64,000 nt of DNA, from positions 1,781,001-1,845,000 of the forward strand of contig JAINUG010000026.1 in NCBI GenBank assembly GCA_029706075.1. Reading direction: 5' to 3'. The translations under genes and the position numbers were made by a program. Shown here in pieces: positions 1 through 12,769 of this stretch (the stretch's first letter is position 1; the number at the start of each line of letters is the position of its first letter). Source of the stretch: Aldrovandia affinis (taxonomy: Eukaryota > Chordata > Actinopteri > Notacanthiformes > Halosauridae). The notes beneath the pieces are model-generated. The model was not told where the DNA came from. It made no database searches and saw only the letters and a list, made by a program, of their open reading frames with translations.

Positions 1-139
1 ATAACTTGCGTGCATATATTTAAAAAACACGAGGGATAATTTGCAACCATCTCAGTACATGTTCCCCTTATACCTAAATATGAGAACCTAAATGCTAACT
101 GAGGACAATTTAACAAAACAAAATCACCAATGATAGAAT

Positions 140-238
140 TACATTACAATACATGCATTTAGCAGTTGCTCTTATCCAGTTTAAATTTCTTTACGTACAA
201 TACATTTATACAGCTGGATATTAACTGAAGCAATTAAG
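140..238 (-). mobile_element. 5'-truncated tRNA-SINE (UnaSINE1-like) 3' end
   Basis: Read on the minus strand, this piece matches the 3' half of the SINE at 29974-30186: the segment starting TTGCTTCAGTTAATATCCAG, the CTGTATAAATG stretch, and the tail GGATAAGAGCAACTGCTAAATG followed by GTA-rich repeats. The tRNA-like head is missing. It is therefore a 5'-truncated copy, the usual product of incomplete reverse transcription. The stem of the tail hairpin has decayed, so it is an old insertion. Confidence 0.7.
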
Positions 239-1870
239 TATAGTATAAAAATTATTCACCCCCTTTGGCATTTTTCACATTTAATTTTTGTACTTCATGC
301 AACCAACATGGATTTAATTGGGATTTCTTGCCACTGATCACTGCAAATTTTTAGCGAAAGCCATATGCCATTCATACCATTCCATTGCTTTGCTTCTGTT
401 CCACAGTTATGTGTGTAAAAGCCAGCTGCATTGCTCTATAACATTTTTTACTGATGTTCAGTTGTATACCTACCTGCACAATTCATCTGGACACTTCCAA
501 CATGAAGATAAATATAGTGAACACAGCATTGTATTAGCGGCACCTCTTATCAGAGAAAATCCCATTAAGAGTGCAGTTAGAGTCGACCTGAGGCAGTTGT
601 TCAGATGTTATTATTGTTTCCATAGCTGACCCATACACACGCTTCTACAGATTTTTAACTCAGTTCAGTGAGAAAAAACAAAACAAAGCAAAACTAAAAA
701 ACATGGATTTGGTAGGCTCCAAAATCCGCACACACTCACACACAGAAACCATTCTGGATTGTAGACTTTTTCAGGTTTATCAAAGATTTTCAAACTTTCA
801 TCCACAAAGGCAGACAATTAATAATAAACAGAAAGAGGGACATGCTGCACCTCTATACTGTCTGTAGTATCTATGGATAGGTTATGTTCATTTATTGAAC
901 CTAGATGAACCCAGAAGTTCCCACCGATGTCTCTTTGCCCCAAGCAGGACAAGGGGTCATAATAGCGGGTCCAGCAATGACTCCCCACCTTCAAAACTCC
1001 AGCCGTGACCTATGGTCTTATGATAGGAGCACATCTGACACCTAGGCTTAGTTATCTCTGGGACTATAAAACTCCCACACCATGTCTCCATTTGTCTCTC
1101 TCACCCTTCTAATCAGTGGCTCTCTACCTTTACTCCCTCAGCAGCAGAGGAATATCTCTGTATCTAAGAAGGGATCCAGGCCCTCACCACATGTTGAGCG
1201 AAAACTACCCTAAATAGGCATGGCAGTAGGATTACTTAACAACTAATTACATTCAAGTCAACTCAACTTGGGATGGAAATGACAAGTTCAATTTTTTCAG
1301 CCTCGGTGAGAAATCTAGGCTGGAGCAAACGATCCAAGGAAGTATCTCTCAGCCTCGATGGAGAACCAGACTAAACCACATCTCCATGGAGACCTTTTGC
1401 ATTTGCAGACTAGGACCCAGAAGGAGCCAGGCCACCACAGCCTTGAGTCCAAGCAAGAGCGAGGCCATACCACGCGTGCCGTGTCTGTAAAGAGGAACCA
1501 GAGATTTCAATCTTCAATTTATAAATAGAGATGAACTATATAACACATTATATTGTTTAGGTCTCCAGTCTAATTCTTCCTCTTTTCATAACAGTAGTAT
1601 ACTTGTTATTAATATCAGGTATACCCATTTATTCCACTGTATATTTCACTTACATTATATTTTGTGAATATTCTGTTTGGTTAATAAGTGTTATTTGTGT
1701 TTATGAATTGTGTTGTCTCATTATTCTAATAAATTGGGCTCTACTAATTCATTGAACTTCAGACATATCAATGTTTCTTTCTATCAATTATTTATTTTAC
1801 TGTTGAGGTGAAATACCTGAGCTGGTGCCTAATAAAACAGAATCTATGCATTGTCCTTTAGTGCATAATA
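239..1870. other. Unassigned AT-rich stretch with promoter/polyA-like block
   Basis: No reading frame here resembles a known protein. Positions 901-1750 form a distinct, less AT-rich block flanked by the 7-bp direct repeat ATTGAAC (894-900 and 1751-1757). It contains TATAAAA near 1065 and AATAAA near 1729, both on the plus strand. That layout could be an old LTR or retroposed sequence, but the ends lack TG...CA and I cannot classify it. The rest holds nothing I recognise. Confidence 0.3.
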
Positions 1871-1873
1871 CAA

Positions 1874-1990
1874 TACAAAACAATCATTCAGCAGACGCTT
1901 TTATCTAAAGCGACTTACAGAAAGTAAGCTCGAGTAAAAAGAACAGAGACTTGATGTGCCACATAAACAACACAAGTGCTAATTGCAAGG
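1874..1990 (-). mobile_element. L2/SINE-type 3' tail relic
   Basis: The minus strand carries AAGTCGCTTTAGATAAAAGC followed by GTCTGCTGAATGATTG. This is a variant of the stem-loop tail shared by fish L2-clade LINEs and their SINEs (compare 19401-19455 and 30141-30186). The sequence 5' of the tail does not match the other copies in the window, so the parent element is unclear. Confidence 0.55.
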
Positions 1991-2661
1991 AAATTAACAA
2001 TAAGTTCAACATATTATTTATTTTATTTTTGAATATAGGGATGGGTGGATTAAGGTCATAAAATACAAAATGATTAAGCTGTTTTCAAGCAGCCTTGTTT
2101 TGTGGAGTGGAGCAGCATGGACTCAAAGGCTCATCAGCCCCCCCCACCTCTAAGATGGCAGTCCAGGAATTCCAGGATATTCTTCCTGGGTAGCAGCATG
2201 AGGCCCAATGTGTCCATCCCAGAAAATCATCAATTTGTTGGGTCAGGTGGTCCACAGTGATGTACGGGCATTAGGTGAGTATGGTGGTTCTGCCCCTGGA
2301 TATGATAGCCTAGTCAGCAGGTGGGATTTACCAGCAGCTTGTAGCCTCTCCTCATAACCCAGGATAAAAGCATATTTAACAACCCTTCACATATTTGGTG
2401 CCTTCATATGAGAAGAGTTTCTACATATTTGATCCACCTCTGAGGTAGCTAACTCAAAAGGCTAGAATCATATTTTAAACCTTGTCAAACCTCACTACAG
2501 ACCGAGTGCATTGTCTCTGAGCGCAGTTCCATGGTGTCTGCAATGTATGCTGTTGAGTGCTATTGAAATACTATTTATTACTGTCTCATTTACATCTCAT
2601 TAATGTATTACTGTGGATCACCACCCACCATGTCTATGCATCTGCCTGTCAGCTGTAGGGT
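1991..2661. other. No recognisable feature
   Basis: Unique-looking AT-rich sequence. A C8 run lies near 2139 and a good splice-donor match (GGTGAGT) near 2275, but no upstream acceptor or coding frame supports an exon. Confidence 0.4.
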
Positions 2662-2673
2662 GTTGTCTCAATT

Positions 2674-3113
2674 AAAAAAAAACTTTTTTCGAATTTTTCC
2701 CAGTTTTTCTTGCAATTTTGTGGCCAATTGTACCTCTATTGATACAATTACCCTCCCCATGAGCCCACCACCTGCAACTCCAGGACCAGCCACAAACCAA
2801 GGACCGGCAGTAACAGCCTCCTTTGAGACGTACCCCGCTGAGCCGTCGACCGTGTGTGTGTGTGTGTGTGTGTCTATATGTGTATATCTAGGAGAGATAA
2901 AACAAATTCCAATTACAGTATATTCCTATTTCTGTGCATGTGGCGAGCTCGTACTGGCTTTCCTCCCCAATCCCTGGGGTGGACAGCCAAGCACCGCACC
3001 CTAGTGGTACTCCCGGCCAGAGCCGGACTGGTGCAGCCGGGGATTCAAACCGGCCTCAGTGGGAAACCTGCAATCCGGGCAAATGTCTTTACCGTTGCGC
3101 CACCTGGGGGCCC
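2674..3113 (-). mobile_element. tRNA-derived SINE (family A), full length with TG microsatellite
   Basis: On the minus strand the element begins with a tRNA-like head: an A-box-like GGTGGCGCAACGGTAAAGAC and a B box around GGTTTGAATCCCC. A body follows containing CGGCTCTGGCCGGGAGTACC and TTGGCTGTCCACCCC, then a tail GGCCACAAAATTGCAAGAAA ending in poly-T. Head, body and tail match the copy at 35538-35842. Flanking sequence GTTGTCTCAATT (2662-2673) and GTTGTCTCCATT (3114-3125) is an 11/12 target-site duplication, which fixes both ends. A (TG)n tract at about 2852-2871 has expanded inside. The short frames across it are not genes. Confidence 0.85.
2852..2872. repeat. (TG)n microsatellite
   Basis: About ten GT dinucleotides in a row inside the SINE at 2674-3113. 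It interrupts the SINE body and explains the unusual length of this copy. Confidence 0.9.
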
Positions 3114-3125
3114 GTTGTCTCCATT

Positions 3126-5443
3126 TCTGTGTCTTTATGAGGTAATGGGATGTTAGCAGACTTCTCTGTGAAAATTGCCGACTGCTCTGTATGAGCGCGA
3201 CAAGGCTGAATGATATATCACAGATCATGCTGCACTGTCTCCACACATTAGTACTGATCCATGCTGGATGGACAGCATAGTTCAGCAATGCACATGGTCC
3301 TTGCTTGCTGATTGGTCACATTTTCTGGCTGTAGAATGCAGCAGCTGCTCTCCATCAGGTCTGGAACAGGAAGTAGAGTATAGCCACCCTCTGGATCAAG
3401 CATATGTTCCGCATGCATAGTCACAGAGGTCTCTGGTGGGCAGACTCACCATCTGACCATGTTTGAACCATGACTCTATAATACATGCACAATCACACTG
3501 GTCTCTGGTGGGGAATCTCACCATCTGAACTTAGGTTGGTCCAAATCTTCTTGACCCTCATCTGCTGTCAAAAGGCCACGCACAACACCCACTCTCTCTC
3601 TCTCTCTTTTCTGACCCCTATAATATTCCTGTCTTGAATTGTTTCCGTGCATTGCAAATCATGACAAAACCTTGTTTGGAAAATTATCTGATATATCACC
3701 ACATTTATCTTCAGGGCATTCAAGTTCAAACATAGTTTCTCTTTTCTTCAGGGCTACAGGTTATAGTCTAACCATGTAACAGAGTCAGAAAACACATTTG
3801 AAGTTACTTCAGTCACAGCTGTTCTGATTAATGCCTAGTCTGAGGATGATGTCATGTTCTGCATTTCACTGCAAAATAGCTGGGAGAATTCCACTTCTGA
3901 CGGTGAAAATGATAATCTGTGCTTATCAGCTATCAGCATGGATTTGCTGGACAATCTTATCCAATGCCTTTTATCTATGGTCTGTGCCATAATCAGAACC
4001 ATTTACTTAAATGCCATAAATTAGCTGCCTCTGTCGTATCGATTTTGCAATGCTGGAGGCTGAAACAAGGCGGGGCACATCCCAATTCTTCAGGCCATCA
4101 ATGGTCTTTTTCACATTCAGGGGTTGGCTCTTTTTTTTTTAGGTCATCACGCTGTTTGAAATACTGTGCCAATTCACTGATCCATAAATCATTAGAATGG
4201 CTTTCGTCGGTCACTGTGCCTATAAAATGAGCTGGTCCACACACATATAAACATCAGTGAATCTGTGCAGAATTATGCTCAACATAAAGCCCTAAAACAC
4301 AGTGTGCCTGCAGTGTGGGAGTAGCCCATGACTAGGCGGCCAACACCAAATCAACTGTGGTCAGACAAGCATAGCACATTTAGCAGAAAAGAGTTTAATA
4401 AAGAAGAAATGTTTTAATAAAGTAGAAATCATGGCATTAGACATTTCTTATAATGTTGTATACAACAAATAATGTTATGTACACAATCAATCCATTCAAA
4501 ATGCTTAGTTATCAAATTTTTGGTTTGTTGTTATCAAAACTGGGCTGGCCTATTAGCACTTGACACTTTTACTACGCTTCGAAGGTCACTCACTATTTTG
4601 TAAGCTGCTTTATTGTACATGTATTTGTCGTATTTTGATTTAATAGTAGTATTTGGGGTGTGACAATTCCCCCGGAGGGATAATAATGTTTTTCTGTTTA
4701 TATTAAATTGTTGATGGTTACATGGGGATCTTTTCTATATAGCATAGCAACTTCAATTTTTGCTAAATTGAGTTGTAACCCTGGCCTCGTGAACAATAAC
4801 ATATGTATTCATGTAGAAGTAGACTTAAAGATGTATGTTAATGGAGTAGACTGTAGTTATCAATACTTTGTTGAGCATTGATAACTGCACCAAATTCTAT
4901 CTCAATCTGTCCGCGACTCACGTTTGTTACAAATGTATTGTTTACCTCATTAAACTACCAAATTTAAGAACGATTAAGTGCAACTGTTCAATTGACTTAC
5001 TATATTGCTACAACTTCTGCAATTTATTTCATAAACTTGGATGACAGGTATGCTATCCGCTAAGTTGCGGGTTTCCTACAAAAATAACTACAATGGCCAC
5101 AGACTCCCAATCCTTACAAATATTAACGTCTCTACCCTCTGACCTCATGTAAATACACAGATTTCAGATAAAACTTCACACGACCACACAATAAAGCCAC
5201 AAACTTGGGTTATTTTGTGTTTCTTACTTTTCTTCTATTACTTCTTATTCCGCTCCTTCATGTTCTGCTTCTCCTTTTTAATTTCCCAGCTGATTATATT
5301 GTCAAAAATTCTCCATGCCCCAAATTATTAATTTTCCCCATTGGTCAATATTTACTTCAACCAATAACGTCATCTGTTCAGATCTACTTCTACGAATAAC
5401 ACCATCTGGACACACCATTTTTTTTTAATGCAAGGGTTATATA
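3126..5443. other. Unassigned stretch with short tandem duplication
   Basis: A unit containing GGTCTCTGGTGGG and TCACCATCTGA occurs twice (about 3430-3460 and 3503-3533, period near 74 bp), which is a local duplication. A short CT run sits near 3593-3607. No coding sequence or known repeat is recognised in the remainder. Confidence 0.4.
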
Positions 5444-6640
5444 TACACTCAGTGGCCACTTTATTTGGTACACCTTCCTAGTACTGGGTAGGAACCCCCT
5501 TTGCAACCAGAACACCCTGAATTCTTTGTGGCATGGATTCAACAAGGTGCTGGAAACATTCCTCAGAGATTCTGGTCCATGTTGACATGATAGCATCATG
5601 CAGTTGCTGCAGATTTGTTGACTGCACATTCATGTTGCGAATCTCCCACATCCCAAAGGTGATCTATTGGACTGAGATCTGGTGACTGTGGAGGCCATTG
5701 GAGTACAGTGAACTCATTGTCATGTTCGTGGAACCAGCTTGAGATGACGTGTGCTTTGTAATATGGCATATTATTCTGCTGGAAGTAACCATTAGAAGAT
5801 GGGTAGACTGTGGCCATAAAGGGATGCACATGGTCAGCAACAAGACTCAGGTAGGCTGTGGCATTTAAACAATGCTCAATTGGTATTAAGGGGCCAAATG
5901 TGTGCCAAAAAGACATTCCCCACACCATTACACCACCACTACCAGCCTGAACCGTTGACACAAGGCAGGATGGATGCATGGATTCATGTTGTTTACGCCA
6001 AATTCTGACCCTACCATCTGCATGTCGCTGCAGCAATTGAGTTTTGTCAGACCAGGCAACGTTTTTCCAATCTTCAACTGTCCTGTTTTGGTGAGCCTGT
6101 GCTCACTGTAGCCTCACCTTCCTGTTCTTAGCTGACAGGAGTGGAACCCGGTGTGGTCTTCTGCTGCTGTAGCCCATCCACTTCAAGGTTTGACGTGTTA
6201 TGTATTCAGAGATGCTCTTCTGCATACCACTGTTGTAACGTGTGGTTATTTGAGTTACTGATGCCTTCCTGTCAGCATGAACCAGTCTGGCCATTCTCCT
6301 CTTCTCTCATTAACAAGGCATTTTCGCCCACAGAACTGCCGCTCACTGGATGTTTTTTGTTTTTCGCACCATTCTTTGTAAACTCTAGAGACTGTTGTGT
6401 GTGAAAATCCCATGAGATCAGCGGTTTCTGAGATACTCACATCAACAATCAATCCAGGTTCAAAGTAATTTAGATCACATTTCTTCCCCATTCAGATATT
6501 TGGTCTGAACAACAATTGAATCTCTTGACCATGTCTACATGCTTTCATGCATTAAATTGCTGCCACATGATTGGCACGTTACATAATTGCATTAACGAGC
6601 GGGTGTACAGGTGTACCTAATAAAGTGGCCACTGAGTGTA
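5444..6640 (-). mobile_element. Tc1/mariner element, near complete, inactive
   Basis: A 1.2-kb element with matching termini: CACTCAGTGGCCACTTTATT on the left and its reverse complement on the right, each next to the TA dinucleotide that Tc1 elements duplicate (5444-5445 and 6639-6640). Almost the whole interior is a decayed transposase gene on the minus strand. The inverted repeats are short, about 28 bp, unlike the long ones at 12770-13655, so this is a different Tc1 family. Sequence of this terminal type is common in fish genomes. Confidence 0.93.
5596..6491 (-). pseudogene. Tc1-like transposase pseudogene
   Basis: The N-terminal part (6491 down to 6255) reads as a helix-turn-helix paired-like DNA-binding domain, with SISETADLMGFSHTTVSRVY. 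A frameshift near 6260-6290 moves the reading to another frame carrying SISEYITRQTLKWMGYSSRR. An in-frame stop at about 6103 follows, and then the catalytic domain. The first acidic residue is seen in AWSDKT. The second catalytic position, usually D in a QQDN-type motif, reads QQNN, an Asp-to-Asn change. The third region keeps QSPDLSPIDHLWD. A working enzyme would cut and paste the element at TA sites. With a frameshift, a stop and a lost catalytic residue, this one cannot. Confidence 0.9.
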
Positions 6641-8375
6641 TATATAACAGGGGGATATTTACATGTGTAAATCCTGCATTATAATTGTTTCATGCCTCTG
6701 ATAGCCAGGGTGAGGAGGTAAGCCCTGTTTCATTCATACCCCCGGGAGCAACGTGGGTACACAGCTTTTCATGACAACAATCTGCTAGCTTGCTTTCGGC
6801 AGTTCACAGCTAAATAATTAGGTGTAACTACCTTGCCAGTGACATATTCCATCATTAACCTTCCCTTGATGTCCTCAATGCTTCCTCGTTAACTAGCTAG
6901 CTAAATAGAAATACTTCAGGTGTTTCATGAACAACAGTCAACAGCACACTACCTAGACTTTGCAGTCACATAATATTTACAGTTTGTTAGCTAGCCATCT
7001 ACTGCTGTCTATATGGCTTCTAAAATAACAATTTTCACTTTAAAACTGCATGTTTCTTTTAATTAACACTAAGTAATACAACTACAACAGATAGTAACGT
7101 GGATAGAATTGGCAGGTACATCTCTGTAAGTAAGGATCACCTTATGTGACATTACCATTATCCATACAATCAAGTTAGATGATCGGGGCCAATATATGAC
7201 TGTATACCAACTCTCGCACAACGGCATTCACAGTACACAACACACAACAAATGTTGTGTCCTCACTCCACATTGCCACACAGTAAACACACATTCTACGA
7301 TTATATTACGCAACAAATGTGCATCATATGCACTATTAATATCTGCTAAATGTTAAATGCTTAAAATGTAAATGTAAAATGTATTAAAAAACTCCAAGTT
7401 GCTGACAGACTGCTTTTAAATAACAACATAGAATCATAATGTATTCATTTGCGCTATTATCTGCCCAGTTTTCAAATGACAATCCCTGTTGTTGCAGATG
7501 GAGTAAGGAAAGAAAACAGTCTAAATCACAAATTATGCTGCAGATTATGAAAGTCTTCAGTACTGCTGATACTGAAACAATACTAATAATCTCTGGAACA
7601 TCTTGACACAATTGTCTTTAAACTTATAAACGCATACACATGATACTAATATCCTCACCTCTAATGTAGGCTTCAATTCAAAAAGATGTGATAGTAACAT
7701 AAATAAAGTAACAATTTATTGTATATTCATGTAGGATCTGTCTAATGTTTCTGCAGAGTAAAACTGTATAGTAGCATAGTAATTATTCAATGTAATACTC
7801 TATAGAATATTACATTTATTACTGAATAAAAATACATATTTCTGTAATTATTATTAGGCAAACCCAGTGATCCTATGTGTCAATAATAACAATGTGTTGT
7901 TCTGGATGCTTGGCTTTTTGGCATAGTATAGTTTTACAGATAAAACTATGTGTAATTCTTCACATTTAGGATATATGAAGTCTGTGCTCATATGTGATGG
8001 TGCTCATTTTATATACTGTCTGTGTCAGTATTGTTGCTGTGTTGATGTTTTAGGTTGTAATTGTAGGTTGTAAAATATCAATCAACAGCATAGGAATGAT
8101 TTGCATATGCTTTAGGGAGTGTGCTATTTTCAAACAAGTTGGCAACAAAGCTGTGTGAGTGAAAGTGATCATCAAGAGGAAAAACAATAAACTGATTCAA
8201 ATTGTATTACATTTTTTGTATGGTTTTTCATTTAGGCACAATAAATGTGCATCATTATGAAAAATAATAATAAAAGATTACAATAGACCAGGGGCAAAAA
8301 AAAGGTTAATTTGTGTGCTAACAAGCTGTCCATTGGTGAATTTCACAGTATAGAATGAATTTGCTAGAAACTCTT
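6641..8375. other. Unassigned AT-rich stretch with L2 tail trace
   Basis: Mostly unique AT-rich DNA. Positions 7341-7383 read ATCTGCTAAATGTTAAATGC followed by AATGTAAATGTAAAATGTA, a remnant of an L2-type LINE 3' tail on the plus strand (compare 19421-19455). Nothing else is recognised, and no frame looks coding. Confidence 0.4.
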
Positions 8376-8440
8376 ATTTGTATGTATTGAAAGACAATTA
8401 TACTTACATTGAATTTGGGTGAACTATCACCTTAAATACA
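8376..8440 (-). mobile_element. Solitary end of the inverted-repeat element seen at 57.4 kb
   Basis: The minus strand reads GATAGTTCACCCAAATTCAA then TGTAAGTATAATTGTCTTTC. It aligns closely to the left end of the element at 57403-58852. The GATAGTTCACCC-type terminus is frequent in fish nonautonomous DNA elements. No partner inverted repeat was found nearby, so this is a fragment. Confidence 0.6.
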
Positions 8441-8627
8441 TAGAAATACATTAAAGGAAAGTTTGGATGGATACGGGCGGGTTGGGGAAACAACTGTGAA
8501 AAAATGTGCAAGGGGACAGAGCAGAGAGAGCTGACATGATTTAATTAGTTTTTACTAATTCTGTTGATGCTGATATAAATCTTATGGGGAGGGGTTTCAC
8601 ACATCATGAAATAAGATACAGTAAACC

Positions 8628-9050
8628 AACTGACAATGATTACATTTAACTTCAAATTTTAGAGCACTGGACTGTTTCCAGTGTGAGATCCACAGCGGTT
8701 CCCTGTTTTTGTTTATGTGCCCCTGCTGCAAATAGTTTCAATATTTTTTTAACACTGTAGGGTAGGTTGCACATTTTATATCAACATTTCTCATCTCTTC
8801 AAGAAAAAACTATTTGAAATACTCTTGGTGTACTTTTAAATTTATTGCAGCATTGTGTAATATTCTACACTTCTTACACATGATAAATGTCAACAGACAT
8901 AAACATTCTTCTCATGCCCCTGATGAAGTGGCAATTAAATGATTAACTGAGATGATTGTTGCAATTCATTGAATTATTGTTCGATACGTATCTTTAAATA
9001 GAGGCTCCATAGACCCCTTGGTGGTGGAGGCCTGAAACTAATGCAATATT
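8628..9050 (+). repeat. Unidentified dispersed repeat, copy 1
   Basis: This stretch aligns along its length, in the same orientation, to 36263-36740. Shared blocks include CTGACAATGATTACATTTAA, AGAGCACT, the AAGAAAAACTATTT block, CATGCCCCTGAT followed by AATTGAATGATTAACTGA-type sequence, and GACCCCTTGGTGGTGGA. The two copies have diverged by many substitutions and small indels. I do not recognise the family. It is either an old transposable element fragment or a local segmental copy. No tRNA head, inverted repeat or target duplication is apparent. Confidence 0.7.
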
Positions 9051-10090
9051 TTCAACCCTACATTTTCTCTGGGCCCTACTCATAGGACATATTAATAAGG
9101 AACATCTTCACAAATACTGTTAAATATTACGATTGATGTCAAGAGCAAAGATGAATACAGGGTATTTCAGGTCTGCTTCTCCTTCTGCATTAATTTTCCC
9201 AATCTGTAATTTCCAAAAATAGTGCTTATTAACACAGCGCTAATCTTTCCGCCCCAGCATATTCAGAGGCTGAGTGGACACAGGCCAAGTTTGCATGGCA
9301 ATTGCCTTCTTTGTTTCTGTGTCACATCTTATTTTCATAAAATCTCTATTCACCGCATTTGAAACTTAACACCCATATAATCAATTTACAGCAAAATTCG
9401 CTGTACGTGGCAGTATGTGGGGGACCGGGGCCAAGCGCCCCTCCTCTCTCCATTTCAGGGCTGTTAGAGGAAGAGCAGTGGAGATTAATGAATGAGCTTG
9501 TTTCAGCCCTCCCCAATTCATCCATCCTCTTTATTCTTTCATATATCCAGTGTCATGAGCAAAGCTTACGGGTCTTCTCCATCCACTAATTTTTTTATAC
9601 AGCCAGTTTTTGTTGGAGGGACTATGGGGGCATACCTTACTCAAAGGTACAGCAACAGTACAACAACACCTTGAACCCTCAAACCTATGGGTCATGGTCC
9701 AGCAGTACTACTAGTGCCTAACACAGGCCTGGAGAAGGTGTTTAATCAATACTGTGTCCAGTGTTATCAGCTTTCAACACTGGAGTCTGAGGGACATCAG
9801 GGGAGTCATCAGGGATCCTGAGAGATCCTGAAAGTTGTGACTTTGGTGCCACTAACCATCCTAAATATGTATATTTCAATGTGCATTGTTGTAAGAGTTG
9901 AATAAAACATTGTAATCTCTCTTCTGAAGTATACTGGTGTGCTTTTACCCAAGTCCGAAGTGTTGATTAACAGCAGTGCTGTGTTTAGAACACAGCCCGT
10001 CTGCTGCGCTCCACAACCGCAACTCTGTCAGACCCCTCTCGCCAACGCTAATGTGACATAGCTGGGCCTCTAGTCCTGTCCACTGACAGC
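9051..10090. other. No recognisable feature
   Basis: Unique-looking sequence. Short frames near 9359-9674 show no family resemblance, and I see no repeat signature. Confidence 0.4.
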
Positions 10091-11099
10091 CTCACTTCCA
10101 TCTTCCATTAGTCTCTCCCCATGAGCTGGAGTAGTCTTCAGACACTGGAGAATGGAGTGAGGGGTCTTCTTCAAAGGGCTGGTTCACCTGACAGGTGAGG
10201 GCCTGTAGGGGCCTGTAGGGGTGAGGCCCAAGTGCGACCAATGGGGGATCAATAAGGATCACTCCTGACGAACCAGGGTGCTCACTAAAATACAATAGGG
10301 AGCAAGGGATGGTACCCCGCAAGAAACGTTACAGTAAATAAATAGGAAAACGAAACCCCCCGCATATAGCGAAATAATAACTACCCACAACAGAGGGTGA
10401 ATAAACGCGGTCCACGTACGGTAGTAAAACTGAACAAAAACTCTGGCATGTAGCCAAACACACCATGACCCAGAAAATAGGGCGATTCTCAGAAATCGGA
10501 CAACTTCATGAAATAAATGCAAAGCTGCCGGCGAAAATAAAAGGACCGCTATGGGGAACAGAGAACTGATAATCTACCTCCTAAAAGATGATCTCGGAGT
10601 GCTACGTGTTTAGCTCCCATAACGGATCACATCAAAAGGAGGATAAACCAGCCAACGACCCATGCAGAGGGAAAAGAAAGAAAATAAACTTGTGACGCAG
10701 CACAGACCTAAAACAGAGCTGGAACGAACCCAGACGCCTAAGACGCAGCTTAGGAAAGAGGACAGCAAGATAACTACCCTGAGTCTGCCGGTAAGTAACC
10801 CAGAAAACAGACCAAACAAAAACAAAAGTAAACACTGGACTTCCGTAGAAGCGACGAGAAAACTGAAGTGAATACTTTTCTAGTTTCTAGTTTCTTTTTA
10901 GGACTGCGAATAACCCTACCGACTTCAATGTCACATGAATTGACACTGAAGCCAGGAGCAGTGAAAACAGCGAACTGAAATAGGCAGCGAACACCTGTGA
11001 ACAATCAGCTGATTAGGTCTGGAAGAGGGGCAGGAACGTACTCACGAGGATTCGAAAGGAGTACGCCCACACAGGGCTAAACAGGCACTCTTCCTGACA
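10091..11099 (-). mobile_element. Possible LTR or LTR-retroelement fragment
   Basis: On the minus strand this block starts TGTCAGGAAGAGTGCCTGTT at 11099, a beginning typical of Ty3/Gypsy-like LTRs, and continues as GC-richer, T-rich sequence unlike its surroundings. I could not find a matching CA end with a target duplication on the other side. It may be a truncated LTR plus some internal sequence, or a different repeat. The tandem GGGGCCTGTA at about 10200-10220 is a minor duplication. Confidence 0.35.
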
Positions 11100-12153
11100 C
11101 TGCTCCTATCTTTTTTAGTTTATCGTTCACCTTTCCTTAATCCATTTCCTCTCTTCCTTCCTTTCTTCTCTCTCTTCTTCCAACTGCCATTCCTCCGGTC
11201 TTCTTTGTGTCTCCTTCACTGCTCCCCCTGGCTCTTTCTCATTTTATCTCCCTCTAACTGCCCCCAAAATCTCCCCAAAGATGCCAGATTAGAACAACAC
11301 ATTGTGGAGGACATAAAGCATTGGTGGGCTGTGTTCTATCGTTGACATTGATTTCTGTGGACCAGTACTGGGAGGTCAAGAACAGCTCTGCGCTCATTAC
11401 CATGTATAAAAAAAGACATCAATCTATTCTTTAAAAAAAAAAACATTTGCAAGGTAAAGTGGGTATTAAAGTAAACTGTAATAGATGTCTTACCCTTCCA
11501 GAATTGCCATACTGTTTTTGAAATTATACAATTATTAAAATCTCTCTCAACTGACATAAGCAATTTGTGTGTACCACTAGTATGCAATAAAAACGCCTGC
11601 TACCGAGCTACCAGTCACCTACTAACTCTGTTGAGAATATCAGTGTCCCTCTGTAAATATATTACAAGATAATCATAATATTTATATTATTTACATGTGT
11701 ATGGTGTCTGTCCACCAAAATGCTTTAACAGCCCTATAGCTATTTACTCTACACTATATTTTCAGCTAACATGCTAACTAAAAGTAGGATTTGATAGCTA
11801 GATAGCTAATTAGATAGCTAACACTCAAGTATTTGTATCCTCTAGGTGCACATGTCACATGTACAAATAACACAAATATGGTATTTCTAATCAAGAAACA
11901 GCTTAGAAAGCATTGTATTATACATTTGCAATGCTAGTGACAGTTAGCTATGGTGTATTTAAAACATAAATCGCAGTGACAACTTGTTTTAAAAAAAAAT
12001 AAACATTTCAAGTCATCAGGGGCTCAATTGTGCTTCAGTCTGCACTCATCACTTTTTGACCTCCTCCAACTTTTAGCTCAACTCATGTAGCTACTTAAGA
12101 GGAATCCCTTTTGAATTCCCTCAGGAATTCAATTGCCATGGTTATTAATCATG
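11100..12153. other. Unassigned, CT-rich then AT-rich
   Basis: Positions 11105-11280 are strongly pyrimidine-rich on the plus strand. The remainder is AT-rich with repeated TAGCTA motifs near 11740-11830. There is no coding signal and no known repeat. Confidence 0.4.
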
Positions 12154-12764
<611 letters not shown>

Positions 12765-12769
12765 TAATG

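Noticed and set aside
2603-3156. Overlapping 100-133-codon frames
   Set aside because: They run across a SINE and its TG microsatellite.
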